From NCBI RefSeq assembly GCF_026241895.1, contig NZ_JAPJIV010000001.1, positions 496,001 to 560,000 of the forward strand: 64,000 bases of DNA, in the 5' to 3' direction. Origin of the DNA: Pseudomonas sp. RIT-562. Its GTDB lineage: Bacteria > Pseudomonadota > Gammaproteobacteria > Pseudomonadales > Pseudomonadaceae. The stretch's first letter is position 1. Each line of letters starts with the position of its first letter. Shown one piece after another: positions 8,381 to 18,419 of the stretch. A model generated the notes under the pieces. It ran no database searches and was not told where the DNA came from. It saw only the letters and a list, made by a program, of their open reading frames with translations. Position numbers and translations under genes: made by a program.

Positions 8381-9463
8381 CTATTCGGCGATGAGCGCTT
8401 CGACCTTGATGATCTGCTGCTCCAGCGTGGCCTTGTCGGCACAGCGCAAGTTGGCGTGACCGACTTTGCGACCGGCCTTGAACGCCTTGCCGTAGTGGTG
8501 CAGGTGGCAATCGGCGATGGCGATGACTTTCTCAACCGGTGGCACTACGCCGATGAAGTTCAACATTGCGCTCTCGCCGACCTTGGCGGTCGAGCCCAGC
8601 GGCAGGCCAGCTACGGCGCGCAGATGGTTTTCAAACTGGCTGCACTCGGCGCCTTCAGTGGTCCAGTGTCCGGAGTTGTGAACGCGGGGGGCGATTTCGT
8701 TGGCCTTGAGACCACCATCGACTTCGAAGAACTCGAACGCCATCACTCCGACATAATCCAGCTGCTTGAGCACTCTGCTGGAATAGTCTTCGGCCAGGGC
8801 TTGCAGCGGGTGATCGGTACTGGCCACGGACAGCTTGAGGATGCCGCTGTCATGGGTGTTGTGCACCAGCGGGTAAAACCTGGTTTCACCGTCGCGAGCG
8901 CGCACTGCAATCAGCGAGACCTCACCGGTGAACGGCACAAAACCTTCCAGCAGGCAGGCCACGCTGCCCAGTTCGGCAAACGTACCAACTACATCTTCAG
9001 GTTTGCGCAGGACTTTCTGGCCCTTGCCGTCGTAGCCCAGGGTGCGGGTTTTCAGCACGGCAGGCAGGCCGATGGCAGCCACCGCGGCGTCCAGGTCGGC
9101 TTGCGACTGGATGTCGGCGAACGCTGGAGTCGGGATTCCCAGGTCCTTGAACATGCTCTTTTCGAACCAGCGATCACGAGCAATGCGCAGCGCCTCGGCA
9201 CTCGGATAGACCGGGACGAACTGAGAGAGAAACGCAACGGTTTCAGCCGGTACGCTTTCGAATTCGAAGGTCACCAGATCGACTTCATCCGCCAGCTGGC
9301 GCAAGTGATCCTGATCGCCATAATCGGCCCGCAGGTGTTCGCCCAACGCGGCCGCGCAAGCATCCGGAGCCGGGTCCAGAAAAGCGAAGTTCATGCCCAG
9401 CGGGGTACCCGCCAACGCCAACATGCGACCCAACTGGCCGCCACCGATTACACCGATCTTCAT
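8381..9463 (-). CDS. purK: PurK, N5-carboxyaminoimidazole ribonucleotide synthase
   Basis: ATP-grasp enzyme of de novo purine synthesis: AIR + ATP + bicarbonate to N5-CAIR. 360 residues from ATG 9463. The N-terminal MKIGVIGGGQLGRMLALAG is the PurK signature. Central ATP-grasp motifs include LPAVLKTRTLGYDGKGQ and ALAEDYSSRVLKQLDYVGVMAFEFF. The substrate-site segment NEIAPRVHNSGHWT is intact. It lies 11 bp after purE on the same strand, so the two are co-transcribed, as in most proteobacteria. Downstream is the gap before the YeaQ-family gene. Confidence 0.97.
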   Translation of the reverse strand: MKIGVIGGGQLGRMLALAGTPLGMNFAFLDPAPDACAAALGEHLRADYGDQDHLRQLADEVDLVTFEFESVPAETVAFLSQFVPVYPSAEALRIARDRWFEKSMFKDLGIPTPAFADIQSQADLDAAVAAIGLPAVLKTRTLGYDGKGQKVLRKPEDVVGTFAELGSVACLLEGFVPFTGEVSLIAVRARDGETRFYPLVHNTHDSGILKLSVASTDHPLQALAEDYSSRVLKQLDYVGVMAFEFFEVDGGLKANEIAPRVHNSGHWTTEGAECSQFENHLRAVAGLPLGSTAKVGESAMLNFIGVVPPVEKVIAIADCHLHHYGKAFKAGRKVGHANLRCADKATLEQQIIKVEALIAE

Positions 9464-9474
9464 CGTCAACAACC

Positions 9475-9966
9475 TCAGGCGATGCGTGGGTCTGGATTTT
9501 CCAGGACGCTGTCTGTCTGCTCAGCACGGAATGTTTTCAGCACCGCATGGAACTGCGGGTGCTTGGCGCCCAGGATGCTCGCCGAGAGCAGGGCTGCGTT
9601 GATCGCACCGGCTTTGCCGATGGCCAGGGTGGCAACCGGAATGCCAGCAGGCATCTGCACGATGGACAGCAGCGAGTCGACACCCGAGAGCATGGACGAC
9701 TGCACTGGTACGCCCAGCACCGGCAGGTGGGTCTTGGCCGCACACATGCCCGGCAGGTGCGCCGCGCCGCCAGCACCGGCGATTATCACCTCGATGCCAC
9801 GCGACTCGGCCTCTTCGGCATACTGAAACAGCAGGTCCGGGGTGCGGTGGGCAGAGACCACTTTCACCTCGTAAGGAATGCCGAGCTTTTCCAGCATATC
9901 GGCGGTGTGGCTAAGGGTGGACCAATCGGACTTGGAGCCCATGATCACGCCAACCAGTGCACTCAT
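9475..9966 (-). CDS. purE: PurE, N5-CAIR mutase
   Basis: 163-residue class I PurE, which converts N5-CAIR to CAIR, the product step after Pur[11 protein letters not shown] (7-15) and the catalytic SAHRTP (His40) are present. So are [14 protein letters not shown] and [22 protein letters not shown], the phosphate- and nucleotide-binding loops. The ribosome site AGAGG precedes ATG 9966. The leader between a TATACT hexamer near 10088 and the start contains an intrinsic-terminator-like hairpin, suggesting attenuation (separate entry). Forms an operon with purK. Confidence 0.97.
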   Translation of the reverse strand: MSALVGVIMGSKSDWSTLSHTADMLEKLGIPYEVKVVSAHRTPDLLFQYAEEAESRGIEVIIAGAGGAAHLPGMCAAKTHLPVLGVPVQSSMLSGVDSLLSIVQMPAGIPVATLAIGKAGAINAALLSASILGAKHPQFHAVLKTFRAEQTDSVLENPDPRIA

Positions 9967-9999
9967 CGTCGTGCCTCTTCTCTCTGGGCGCCCGCAGGC

Positions 10000-10036
10000 G
10001 CGTCAAAAAACAACAAGCCACGCAAAAATGCGTGGC
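10000..10036 (-). terminator. Intrinsic terminator or attenuator in the purE leader
   Basis: On the minus strand, GCCACGC-ATTTTT-GCGTGGC (10036-10017) is followed by TTGTTGTTTTTT. It sits 34 bp upstream of the purE start and about 50 bp downstream of a good TATACT -10 hexamer (about 10093-10088). It could end the upstream lysR transcript or act as a regulated attenuator of purEK; the sequence alone does not decide. Confidence 0.65.
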
Positions 10037-10192
10037 TCGATTGTATGAATTATGGCCAGTCAAGCCGGCCGAAGGCCGCGCAGTATACCTCAATGAAGCA
10101 GATAAACAGCCCCCGATACGACCATCTGTCATTCGGCGCAAAGTGCCGGTTTTATTGACTCGAAGGTCAGCAGAAGAACAACACAAATCCCC

Positions 10193-10281
10193 TGTGGGAG
10201 CGGGCTTGCTCGCGAATGCGGCGCGTCAGGCAACATGATGTCGAGTGACACACCGCATTCGCGAGCAAGCCCGCTCCCACA
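10193..10281. repeat. REP inverted pair
   Basis: Facing REP copies (TGTGGGAGCGGGCTTGCTCG ... and its reverse complement), arms of about 28 bp including the flanking GAATGCGG/CCGCATTC, with a 32-bp loop. Between the 3' end of lysR and the purE leader. Confidence 0.88.
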
Positions 10282-10298
10282 TTGGATATTCGCAGGTC

Positions 10299-11216
10299 TC
10301 AGGAACTGGTTGTGCCTTGGGCCGCACCACCTTCCAGCTTGCGCCACAACAGCCGCACATTCGCCTTGCGCACCAAGGCGCAGCGATAAAGACGGATCTC
10401 CAGCGGCACATGCCATTGCGGGCCGCCGCATACCACCAGTTCACCGCGCGCCAATTCGGCGCGCACGCTCAATTGTGGTACCCAAGCTATCCCCAGGCCT
10501 TCCAGTGCCATGCTCTTGAGGCTGTCAGCCATCGCCGTTTCATAAATGGTGGTAAATCGCAGTGCTCGCTGGCGCAGCAGCATGTTTACCGAACGTCCGA
10601 GGAACGCACCGGCGCTGTAGGCCAACAGCGGCACACTGCCCTCTCCTTCCAGATCGAACAGGGGTTTTCCATCGGCATCAGCGGCGCATACCGGAAGCAT
10701 TTCGGTCTGGCCCAGGTGCAAAGAAGGGAAAATTTCCGGATCCATCTGCATCGCAGCGTCAGGGTCATAGAACGCCAGCATCAGATCGCACCCGCCCTCG
10801 CGCAACGCATGCACCGCATCGCCCACGTTGGTGGCGACCAGTCGAGTGGCGATGTTCAGGCCTTCGTTACGCAACTGGGCGATCCAGCGCGGAAAAAAGC
10901 CTAACGCCAGCGAGTGCGCCGCAGCGACCTGCATCACTTCGCCCTGCCCTCCTTCCAGGTGATGCAGGTGACGCAACACTTCACCGAGTTGCTCGACAAC
11001 AGTTCGCGCGGTAACCAGGAACAACTGGCCTGCGGCCGTGAGTTCAATCGGCGTACGCGAGCGATTCACCAGTTGCAGACCCAACGCCGCTTCCAGACTG
11101 CGGATGCGCCGACTGAAAGCTGGCTGCGTAACGAAACGGCGTTCGGCGGCCTGGGAAAAACTGCGGGTAGCGGCCAAGGCGCTGAAGTCCTCGAGCCATT
11201 TACTTTCCAGATTCAT
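10299..11216 (-). CDS. LysR-family transcriptional regulator divergent from aspA
   Basis: 305-residue LTTR. The winged HTH is at the N-terminus (WLEDFSALAATRSFSQAAERRFVTQPAFSRRIRS is the region; helix around residues 17-37). The effector-binding domain begins near residue 90 (GEVMQVAAAHSLALGFFP). Start ATG 11216 (MNLESKW). It is transcribed away from aspA, with 180 bp between the two starts and a palindromic T-N11-A site in the gap, so aspA control and autoregulation are likely. The same pair is adjacent in P. aeruginosa. The inducer is not deducible; aspartate or fumarate would be a guess. Confidence 0.9.
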   Translation of the reverse strand: MNLESKWLEDFSALAATRSFSQAAERRFVTQPAFSRRIRSLEAALGLQLVNRSRTPIELTAAGQLFLVTARTVVEQLGEVLRHLHHLEGGQGEVMQVAAAHSLALGFFPRWIAQLRNEGLNIATRLVATNVGDAVHALREGGCDLMLAFYDPDAAMQMDPEIFPSLHLGQTEMLPVCAADADGKPLFDLEGEGSVPLLAYSAGAFLGRSVNMLLRQRALRFTTIYETAMADSLKSMALEGLGIAWVPQLSVRAELARGELVVCGGPQWHVPLEIRLYRCALVRKANVRLLWRKLEGGAAQGTTSS

Positions 11217-11283
11217 CAAAACCTCCCAGGCACGCACCAATTTAGCTCACACGCTCGTCGCGAATACGGCGTCACATTCCCAT

Positions 11284-11300
11284 TATGCCGAATTTGCATA
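11284..11300. promoter_or_regulatory. LysR-type operator (TATGC-N7-GCATA)
   Basis: The perfect 5-bp dyad TATGC-CGAATTT-GCATA contains the LTTR core T-N11-A (TGC...GCA). It lies 68 bp from the lysR start and 97 bp from the aspA start, as expected for a site serving both promoters. Confidence 0.7.
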
Positions 11301-11396
11301 GGTCAGTGTTTAACAGCATTGGCCGAAACTTCTCTACAAGCCTAGCATTTGCAGTGTTCCGGCACAGACCGGGTCCATATCGAGATGATTTCTATC

Positions 11397-12821
<1,425 letters not shown>

Positions 12822-12884
12822 CCCGCCGCGTTATTTGCAGCACCGCTCACCAGGTCGAGGGACTAGACACCTCTCACCTTTTGA

Positions 12885-12919
12885 GGGCTTGGGGACTTGC
12901 TCCCCAGGCCCTTTTTTTT
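12885..12919 (+). terminator. Rho-independent terminator of aspA
   Basis: Stem of GGGC-TTGGGGA pairing with CTCCCCAGGCCC around a short CTTG loop, then eight T residues. 64 bp after the aspA stop. Confidence 0.9.
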
Positions 12920-12926
12920 ACCAGCG

Positions 12927-13001
12927 AAAAGATCGCAGCCTTCGGCAGCTCCTACAGGGGATGCGGTTCGCTGCAGGAGCTGTCGAAGGCTGCGATCTTT
13001 T
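12927..13001. repeat. Inverted repeat, second palindrome family
   Basis: Arms of about 31 bp starting AAAAGATCGCAGCCTTCGGC and ending in the mirrored GCTGCGATCTTTT. Differs in core sequence from the GCGAGC...GCTCC REPs; a second copy lies at 35865-35920. Between the aspA terminator and the promoter region (13002-13244) of the symporter gene, where I see no further gene. Confidence 0.85.
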
Positions 13002-13244
13002 GATAGTGCAACACAACCGTGGAGACGGGCGCAGCACTGATCGGTATAGTGCCGCCCCTCTTCGCGTGAGCGGCCGTCGGTAACGAGGCCAAAACCCATG
13101 CGAAACCCGAACTAATAACAAACCCGCGATTTGGAACCGGGACGAAAACTCGCCTCGCGCGTTTTGCCGCGTGCAAACCGATGTAACGCGATGTTTCCGC
13201 CCCGCCCAGCATTTGCCTACACAAAAAACAGCGAGGAATAATCC

Positions 13245-14696
13245 ATGCTCGAAGTCATCAACGACTTCCTATCAGGAAAAGTACTGATCGTGCTCATTGT
13301 CGGGCTCGGTAGCTACTTCACGATCCGCTCGCGTTTCGTACAACTGCGCCACTTCTTCCACATGTTCGCGGTGTTCCGCGACAGCCTCAAAAGCAGCGCC
13401 GGGCAACTGAGCTCGTTCCAGGCCCTGATGCTCAGCCTCGCCGGCCGCGTCGGTGCAGGCAACATCGCCGGTGTCGGTATCGCCGTGACCCTGGGCGGCC
13501 CGGGCGCGGTGTTCTGGATGTGGGTGACCGCACTGGTCGGCATGTCCAGCAGCTTCTTCGAATGCTCCCTCGGCCAGCTCTACAAGCGCTGCGACTCCGA
13601 AGGCCAGTACCGTGGCGGTCCGTCTTACTACATCCAGCACGGTCTGCAAAAACGCTGGCTGGGTATGATCATGGCGTTCCTGCTGCTGATCACCTTCGGC
13701 TTCGCCTTCAACGGCTTGCAGTCCCACGCCGTTACCCATTCGCTGAACAACGCCTTCGGTCTCGACACTACCTACACCGGTATCGGTCTGGCCGTGCTGC
13801 TGGGCCTGGTGTTCATCGGTGGTATCAAGCGCATCGCCAAGGTCGCCGACCTGCTGGTACCGGTGAAAACCCTGGTGTACATCGGCGTGACTATCTATGT
13901 GATCGTGCTGCAATTCGATCAAGTGCCCGGCATGTTGATGACCATCGTCAGAAGCGCCTTCGGCCTCGACCAGGCGTTCGGCGGCCTGATTGGCAGTGCG
14001 ATCATCATGGGCGTGAAGCGCGGCGTGTTCGCCAACGAAGCCGGCTTGGGCAGTGCGCCTAACGTGGCTGCGGTGGCGTCGGTCGAACACCCGGTGGCGC
14101 AAGGCGTGGTGCAGGCGTTCAGCGTGTTCCTCGATACATTCGTGATCTGCACCTGTACCGCTTTGCTGATCCTGCTCTCGGGGTTCTACACCCCAGGCTT
14201 CGAAGGTGACGGCATCGCCCTGACCCAGAACTCGCTGGCAGCAGTAGTGGGTGACTGGGGCCGGATGTTCATTTCGGTGGCATTGGCACTGTTTGTGTTC
14301 ACTTCGATTCTCTACAACTACTACCTGGGCGAGAGCAATCTGCGCTTCCTGATCGGTGAAAACCGCAAGGCACTGATCGGTTATCGCGCGCTGGTGCTGG
14401 TGTTGATCTTCTGGGGTGCGATCGAAAACCTCGGCACGGTGTTCGCGTTTGCCGACATCACCATGACCATGCTGGCCTTCGTCAACCTGATCGCGCTGTT
14501 CCTGCTGTTTAACATCGGCATGCGCATCCTGCGTGACTACGACGACCAGCGCGCTGCCGGGATCAAGACACCAGTGTTCGATTCCAGCAAATTTCCGGAC
14601 CTGGACCTCGACCTAAAAGCCTGGCCGGCCAATCCGCCTGCGGCAGCCACCAAGGCTGAAGCAGAGCCGCAAGGCGTACCCGCAGCGCAACGCTGA
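13245..14696 (+). CDS. Alanine/glycine:cation symporter (AGCS family)
   Basis: 483-residue inner-membrane sodium- or proton-coupled amino acid symporter. The AGCS signatures are present: SSFQALMLSLAGRVGAGNIAG (about 61-81), FWMWVTALVGMSSSFFECSLGQ, and GVKRGVFANEAGLGSAPNVAA (about 251-271). About ten hydrophobic helices; the C-terminal tail is hydrophilic and Pro/Ala-rich. A GAGGAAT ribosome site precedes ATG 13245. It lies between aspartase and asparaginase genes, which fits a cluster for uptake and use of small amino acids, though a REP pair separates it from ansA. The transported amino acid (alanine, glycine or other) is not determined. Confidence 0.92.
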   Translation: MLEVINDFLSGKVLIVLIVGLGSYFTIRSRFVQLRHFFHMFAVFRDSLKSSAGQLSSFQALMLSLAGRVGAGNIAGVGIAVTLGGPGAVFWMWVTALVGMSSSFFECSLGQLYKRCDSEGQYRGGPSYYIQHGLQKRWLGMIMAFLLLITFGFAFNGLQSHAVTHSLNNAFGLDTTYTGIGLAVLLGLVFIGGIKRIAKVADLLVPVKTLVYIGVTIYVIVLQFDQVPGMLMTIVRSAFGLDQAFGGLIGSAIIMGVKRGVFANEAGLGSAPNVAAVASVEHPVAQGVVQAFSVFLDTFVICTCTALLILLSGFYTPGFEGDGIALTQNSLAAVVGDWGRMFISVALALFVFTSILYNYYLGESNLRFLIGENRKALIGYRALVLVLIFWGAIENLGTVFAFADITMTMLAFVNLIALFLLFNIGMRILRDYDDQRAAGIKTPVFDSSKFPDLDLDLKAWPANPPAAATKAEAEPQGVPAAQR

Positions 14697-14718
14697 TCGG
14701 TTAAAGTGCGACTAACTC

Positions 14719-14836
14719 TGTAGGAGTGAGCCTGCTCCGGGCGGCGTACCGACGATGAGGGTGTGTCAGTCGGTGTTTATGCTGGCTGACAGACCGTAAT
14801 CGTCGGCACGCCGCCCGGAGCAGGCTCACTCCTACA
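14719..14836. repeat. Long-armed REP inverted pair
   Basis: Arms of about 38 bp with a single mismatch, beginning TGTAGGAGTGAGCCTGCTCC and ending with its reverse complement, around a loop of about 42 bp. The GCCTGCTCCGGGCGGCG arm departs from the usual GCTCGCGA continuation. Located between the symporter gene and ansA. Confidence 0.88.
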
Positions 14837-14866
14837 TTGGGAATGCGTTCCTTCTCGGAGAACCCC

Positions 14867-15871
14867 ATGAATTCCTCGACTTACCCTGCCGCCCAGCACG
14901 TCATGGTGCTTTACACCGGTGGCACCATCGGCATGCAAGCCAGTGCCAACGGCCTGGCCCCGGCGTCCGGTTTCGAAGCGCGGATGCGCGAATACCTGCA
15001 CAGCCAGCCTGAGCTGGTGGTGCCGCAATGGCGCTTTCGCGAGATGTCGCCGTTGATTGACAGCGCCAACATGTCCCCGGCGTACTGGCAGCAATTGCGT
15101 GAAGCGGTGGTCGATGCCGTCGACGTCCAGGGCTGCGACAGTGTGCTGATCCTGCACGGCACCGACACCCTCGCCTACAGCGCTGCGGCCATGAGTTTTC
15201 AGTTGCTCGGCCTGCACGCGCGGGTATGTTTCACCGGTTCGATGCTGCCGGCCGGCGTGACGGACAGCGATGCCTGGGAAAACCTCGGCGGCGCGCTGGT
15301 CGCCCTCGGCCAAGGCCTGGCGCCAGGCGTCCATCTGTACTTCCATGGCGAACTGCTGGACCCGACCCGTTGCGCGAAGGTGCGCAGTTTCGGTCGGCAT
15401 CCGTTCAAGCGGCTGCAGCGCCAGGGTGGCGGTGTAGCAGCGCCCTCTATCCCTGCACAACTGAAATACGACCAGCCAAAGCAATTGGCGAAGGTCGCCG
15501 TTCTGCCGTTGTTTCCTGGCATCGGCGCCGAGATCCTTGATGGCCTGCTCGACAGCGGGATTCAGGGGCTGGTGCTGGAGTGCTACGGCAGCGGCACCGG
15601 GCCGAGTGACAACCCAGAGTTTCTTGCCAGCCTCGGTCGCGCGCGGGACAAGGGTGTGGTGGTGGTCGCGGTGACTCAGTGCCACGAAGGCGGTGTCGAG
15701 CTGGATGTTTACGAGGCCGGTAGTCGGTTGCGCGGTGCCGGCGTGCTTTCGGGTGGCGGCATGACCCGTGAAGCGGCGTTCGGCAAGTTGCACGCGTTGT
15801 TGGGTGCGGGGCTGGATAACGCTGAAGTGCGTCGTCTTGTCGAGCTCGATGTCTGCGGCGAACTGAGCTGA
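14867..15871 (+). CDS. ansA: Type I L-asparaginase
   Basis: Hydrolyses L-asparagine to aspartate and ammonia. 334 residues with no signal peptide, fitting the cytoplasmic type. The first catalytic threonine lies in YTGGTIGM (about 16-23) and the second in the HGTDTLAYSAAAMSF block (near 95). The Asp of GTDT and the downstream GLVLECYGSGTGPS are also conserved. The start is ATG 14867 with a GGAG site 7 bases away. It is downstream of the symporter and feeds the aspartase encoded at 11397. A REP pair follows the stop. Confidence 0.92.
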   Translation: MNSSTYPAAQHVMVLYTGGTIGMQASANGLAPASGFEARMREYLHSQPELVVPQWRFREMSPLIDSANMSPAYWQQLREAVVDAVDVQGCDSVLILHGTDTLAYSAAAMSFQLLGLHARVCFTGSMLPAGVTDSDAWENLGGALVALGQGLAPGVHLYFHGELLDPTRCAKVRSFGRHPFKRLQRQGGGVAAPSIPAQLKYDQPKQLAKVAVLPLFPGIGAEILDGLLDSGIQGLVLECYGSGTGPSDNPEFLASLGRARDKGVVVVAVTQCHEGGVELDVYEAGSRLRGAGVLSGGGMTREAAFGKLHALLGAGLDNAEVRRLVELDVCGELS

Positions 15872-15884
15872 CACCACACAAAAC

Positions 15885-15977
15885 CCTGTGGGAGCGGGCT
15901 TGCTCGCGAAGGCGGCGACACATCCAACATCTATGGGACTGCTACACCGCCTTCCCGAGCAAGCCCGCTCCCACAGG
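15885..15977. repeat. REP inverted pair
   Basis: Arms of 31 bp starting CCTGTGGGAGCGGGCTTGCT with one mismatch in the mirrored copy (CCCGAGC in place of CGCGAGC). Between ansA and the araC-type gene. Confidence 0.9.
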
Positions 15978-16036
15978 TCCATCGATCGGCATGTAACTTG
16001 CTGTACTTCAGCCATCCCCAAGGCTGGAAGCCGCCC

Positions 16037-17029
16037 ATGCTCCACTCCCACCTCACCACTCTCAACGCCGTCTCTCTGGTGCTCAACACCTTCAAGGCCG
16101 AAGGTCTGTCGAGCGAAGCGCTGCTCGCCGGAAGCGGCATCAGTGCGGCGGATCTGAGCCGGGCGGACACCCGCATCACCACCAACCAGGAGATGCAGGT
16201 CTGCGCCAACGCGGTCGCACTCAAGCGTGACATCGGCCTGGAGCTGGGTCGACGCATGCACGTTTCCTGCTACGGGATGCTCGGTTATGCACTGCTCACC
16301 AGTGCCACTTTCGGTGACGCTTTGCGCCTGGCAATGCGTTATCCAGCGCTGTTGGGAACACTTTTCGAGCTGAGCCTGGAGGACGACGGCGAGCGCGCCT
16401 GGTTCGTCGCCGCCGACTACCGGGAGAGCCCGTCGATGGCGGTGTTCAATGCCGAATTCTGCCTGGTGTCGTTGAAAGTCATCTGCGACGACCTGCTCGG
16501 CCACCCACTGCCGTTGATCGCCGGGCGCTTCGAACACTCTGCGCCGGACTATCAAGCGACCTACGCCGAACACTTCAACTGCCCGCTGCACTTCGACGCG
16601 CAAAACAACGCCTTCGCTTTCGACAAGCGCTGGCTCGACCAGCCCCTGCCGCTCGCGGACGCCATCACCCATCAGGCCATGGCCGAGCGCTGCCGCAAGC
16701 AGAACACCGAGTTCACCGGGCGCCAGGCGTGGCTGGGGCGAATTCGCCAACTGCTCAGCGCTCAACTGAATGCGGCGCCAGGCCTCGAAGGGTTGGCCGA
16801 GCAGATGAATTGCTCGGCGCGGACCCTGCGCCGACACCTCAAGAATCTGGGGTGCAGTTATCAGGAGTTGCTGGATGAGCTGCGGTTCGAACAGGCCAAG
16901 CACATGCTCTGCGAAGACCAGATGCCGATTTACCTGATCGCTGAAGCACTCGGCTTCAGCGAGACCGCAAGCTTCCGTCATGCGTTTGTGCGCTGGAGCG
17001 GTGTGGCGCCGAGCCAGTTCAGGCCTTGA
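16037..17029 (+). CDS. AraC-family transcriptional regulator
   Basis: 330 residues. The N-terminal two thirds match the arabinose-binding-like (PF12625-type) domain found in OruR/ArgR-like pseudomonad regulators, including HVSCYGMLGYALLTSATFGDAL. The C-terminal AraC/XylS double HTH spans about 230-330, with MNCSARTLRRHLKNLGCSYQ and the second-helix motif IAEALGFSETASFRHAFVRWSG. Start ATG 16037 with a GGAAG site. Followed on the same strand by the acetylpolyamine amidohydrolase gene, a plausible target together with ansA. The effector is unknown. Confidence 0.9.
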   Translation: MLHSHLTTLNAVSLVLNTFKAEGLSSEALLAGSGISAADLSRADTRITTNQEMQVCANAVALKRDIGLELGRRMHVSCYGMLGYALLTSATFGDALRLAMRYPALLGTLFELSLEDDGERAWFVAADYRESPSMAVFNAEFCLVSLKVICDDLLGHPLPLIAGRFEHSAPDYQATYAEHFNCPLHFDAQNNAFAFDKRWLDQPLPLADAITHQAMAERCRKQNTEFTGRQAWLGRIRQLLSAQLNAAPGLEGLAEQMNCSARTLRRHLKNLGCSYQELLDELRFEQAKHMLCEDQMPIYLIAEALGFSETASFRHAFVRWSGVAPSQFRP

Positions 17030-17049
17030 TTAATACGGTGTTTGGATAC

Positions 17050-17077
17050 CGCCTTCGCGAGCAAGCCCGCTCCCGCA
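17050..17077. repeat. Single REP element
   Basis: One copy, GCCTTCGCGAGCAAGCCCGC plus TCCCGCAA, 20 bp after the araC-type stop. Confidence 0.75.
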
Positions 17078-17203
17078 AGAGGGGGCGAATTTCGGTCAGC
17101 TATTTTGGCCATATCGATCTCCTTTTGGCCTTTCCTGCCGTTCTCTGAATTGCCATCCGCCGCAAGACTGTAGCGAACCGAATCAGCCTGCGGAGAACAA
17201 GAA

Positions 17204-18235
17204 ATGCTGACCATCTACTCGGACGACCATCATCTGCACCACGGCCGCTGTGAACTGATCGACGGGCAACTCAAGCCGTGTTTCGAAATGCCTTCGCGGG
17301 CCGATCACGTGTTGGCGCGGGTGCAAAACCAGAACCTCGGCCCCGTGGAAGCACCGAAGGATTTCGGCATCGACCCGATCGCCCGGATCCACAGCCGCGA
17401 CTATCTGGACTTCTTCAAAGGCGCCTGGGCACGCTGGACCGAATTTAATACCGACGGCGACTTGCTGCCCTACACCTGGCCTGCCCGCACCTTGCGCGCC
17501 ATCAAACCCACCAGCCTGCATGGCCAGCTCGGCTATTACAGCTTCGACGGCGGCGCGCCGATTACCGCAGGCACCTGGCAAGCGGCGTATAGCGCAGCGC
17601 AAGTGGCGCTCACCGCACAGGCAGAAATTCAGCGCGGCGCACGCAGCGCCTTCGCTTTGTGCCGCCCGCCGGGACACCACGCCGCCAGCGATTTGATGGG
17701 CGGTTATTGCTACCTCAACAACGCCGCCATCGCCGCTCAAGCCTTCCTCGATCAGGGCCACAAGAAAGTTGCGATCCTCGACGTCGACTACCACCACGGT
17801 AATGGCACCCAGTCGATTTTCTACGAGCGCAGCGACGTACTGTTCACCTCGATCCACGGCCATCCGGAAGCCGAGTTTCCGTTCTTCCTCGGCTACGACG
17901 ACGAGCTGGGTGAAGGCGCAGGCGAAGGCTTCAACTTCAACTACCCACTACCCGCCGGCAGCGGCTGGGATACCTGGAGCGCTGCACTGGAACAAGCCTG
18001 CAAGGAGATCGAAACCTACGGTGCCGACGTCGTGGTGGTCTCCCTGGGCGTTGACACGTTCAAGGACGACCCGATCTCCCAATTCAAACTCGACAGCCCG
18101 GATTACCTGGCGATGGGCGAGCGCATCGCGAAGCTCGGCGTGCCGACGTTGTTCGTGATGGAAGGCGGTTATGCAGTGGAAGAAATCGGCATCAACGCCG
18201 TGAACGTCCTTGAAGGTTTTGAAGGCGCTCAATGA
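17204..18235 (+). CDS. aphA: Acetylpolyamine amidohydrolase (HDAC-like)
   Basis: Zinc-dependent deacetylase that removes acetyl groups from acetylated polyamines such as acetylputrescine. 343 residues; the active-site residues fall at the numbering of the Mycoplana APAH: His158-His159 in RPPGHHA, the zinc ligands Asp195 and His197 in DVDYHHGNGTQ, Asp284 in SLGVDTF, and catalytic Tyr323 in EGGYAVE. The insertion segment that drives APAH dimerisation is also present. GGAG ribosome site before ATG 17204. The AraC-type regulator lies upstream and a strong terminator downstream. P. aeruginosa has three such paralogs; the symbol follows the closest recognised one and is tentative. Confidence 0.9.
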   Translation: MLTIYSDDHHLHHGRCELIDGQLKPCFEMPSRADHVLARVQNQNLGPVEAPKDFGIDPIARIHSRDYLDFFKGAWARWTEFNTDGDLLPYTWPARTLRAIKPTSLHGQLGYYSFDGGAPITAGTWQAAYSAAQVALTAQAEIQRGARSAFALCRPPGHHAASDLMGGYCYLNNAAIAAQAFLDQGHKKVAILDVDYHHGNGTQSIFYERSDVLFTSIHGHPEAEFPFFLGYDDELGEGAGEGFNFNYPLPAGSGWDTWSAALEQACKEIETYGADVVVVSLGVDTFKDDPISQFKLDSPDYLAMGERIAKLGVPTLFVMEGGYAVEEIGINAVNVLEGFEGAQ

Positions 18236-18297
18236 GGAAACAATGAACAGACTCAAGCATCCTATCTTCGCCACCTGAAACATCACCGGAAACCGAA

Positions 18298-18326
18298 GAC
18301 CCGCATAACCCGCGGGTCTTTTTTTT
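18298..18326 (+). terminator. Rho-independent terminator of aphA
   Basis: GACCCGC-ATAACCC-GCGGGTC followed by eight T residues, 62 bp after the aphA stop. It isolates the downstream giant genes from this unit. Confidence 0.92.
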
Positions 18327-18419
18327 GCGATATCTATCTACCACCTTCAGTCCTCGATGGCCCTCTACCTTGCCCGTATACAGCGCTACCCCACTGCGCT
18401 TCATCGACAAGGAAAGGTA

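Noticed and set aside
14777..16981. Minus-strand open frame of about 730 codons opposite ansA and the araC-type gene
   Set aside because: It crosses two genes and a REP pair on the other strand and has no family resemblance; it arises from third-position GC bias.
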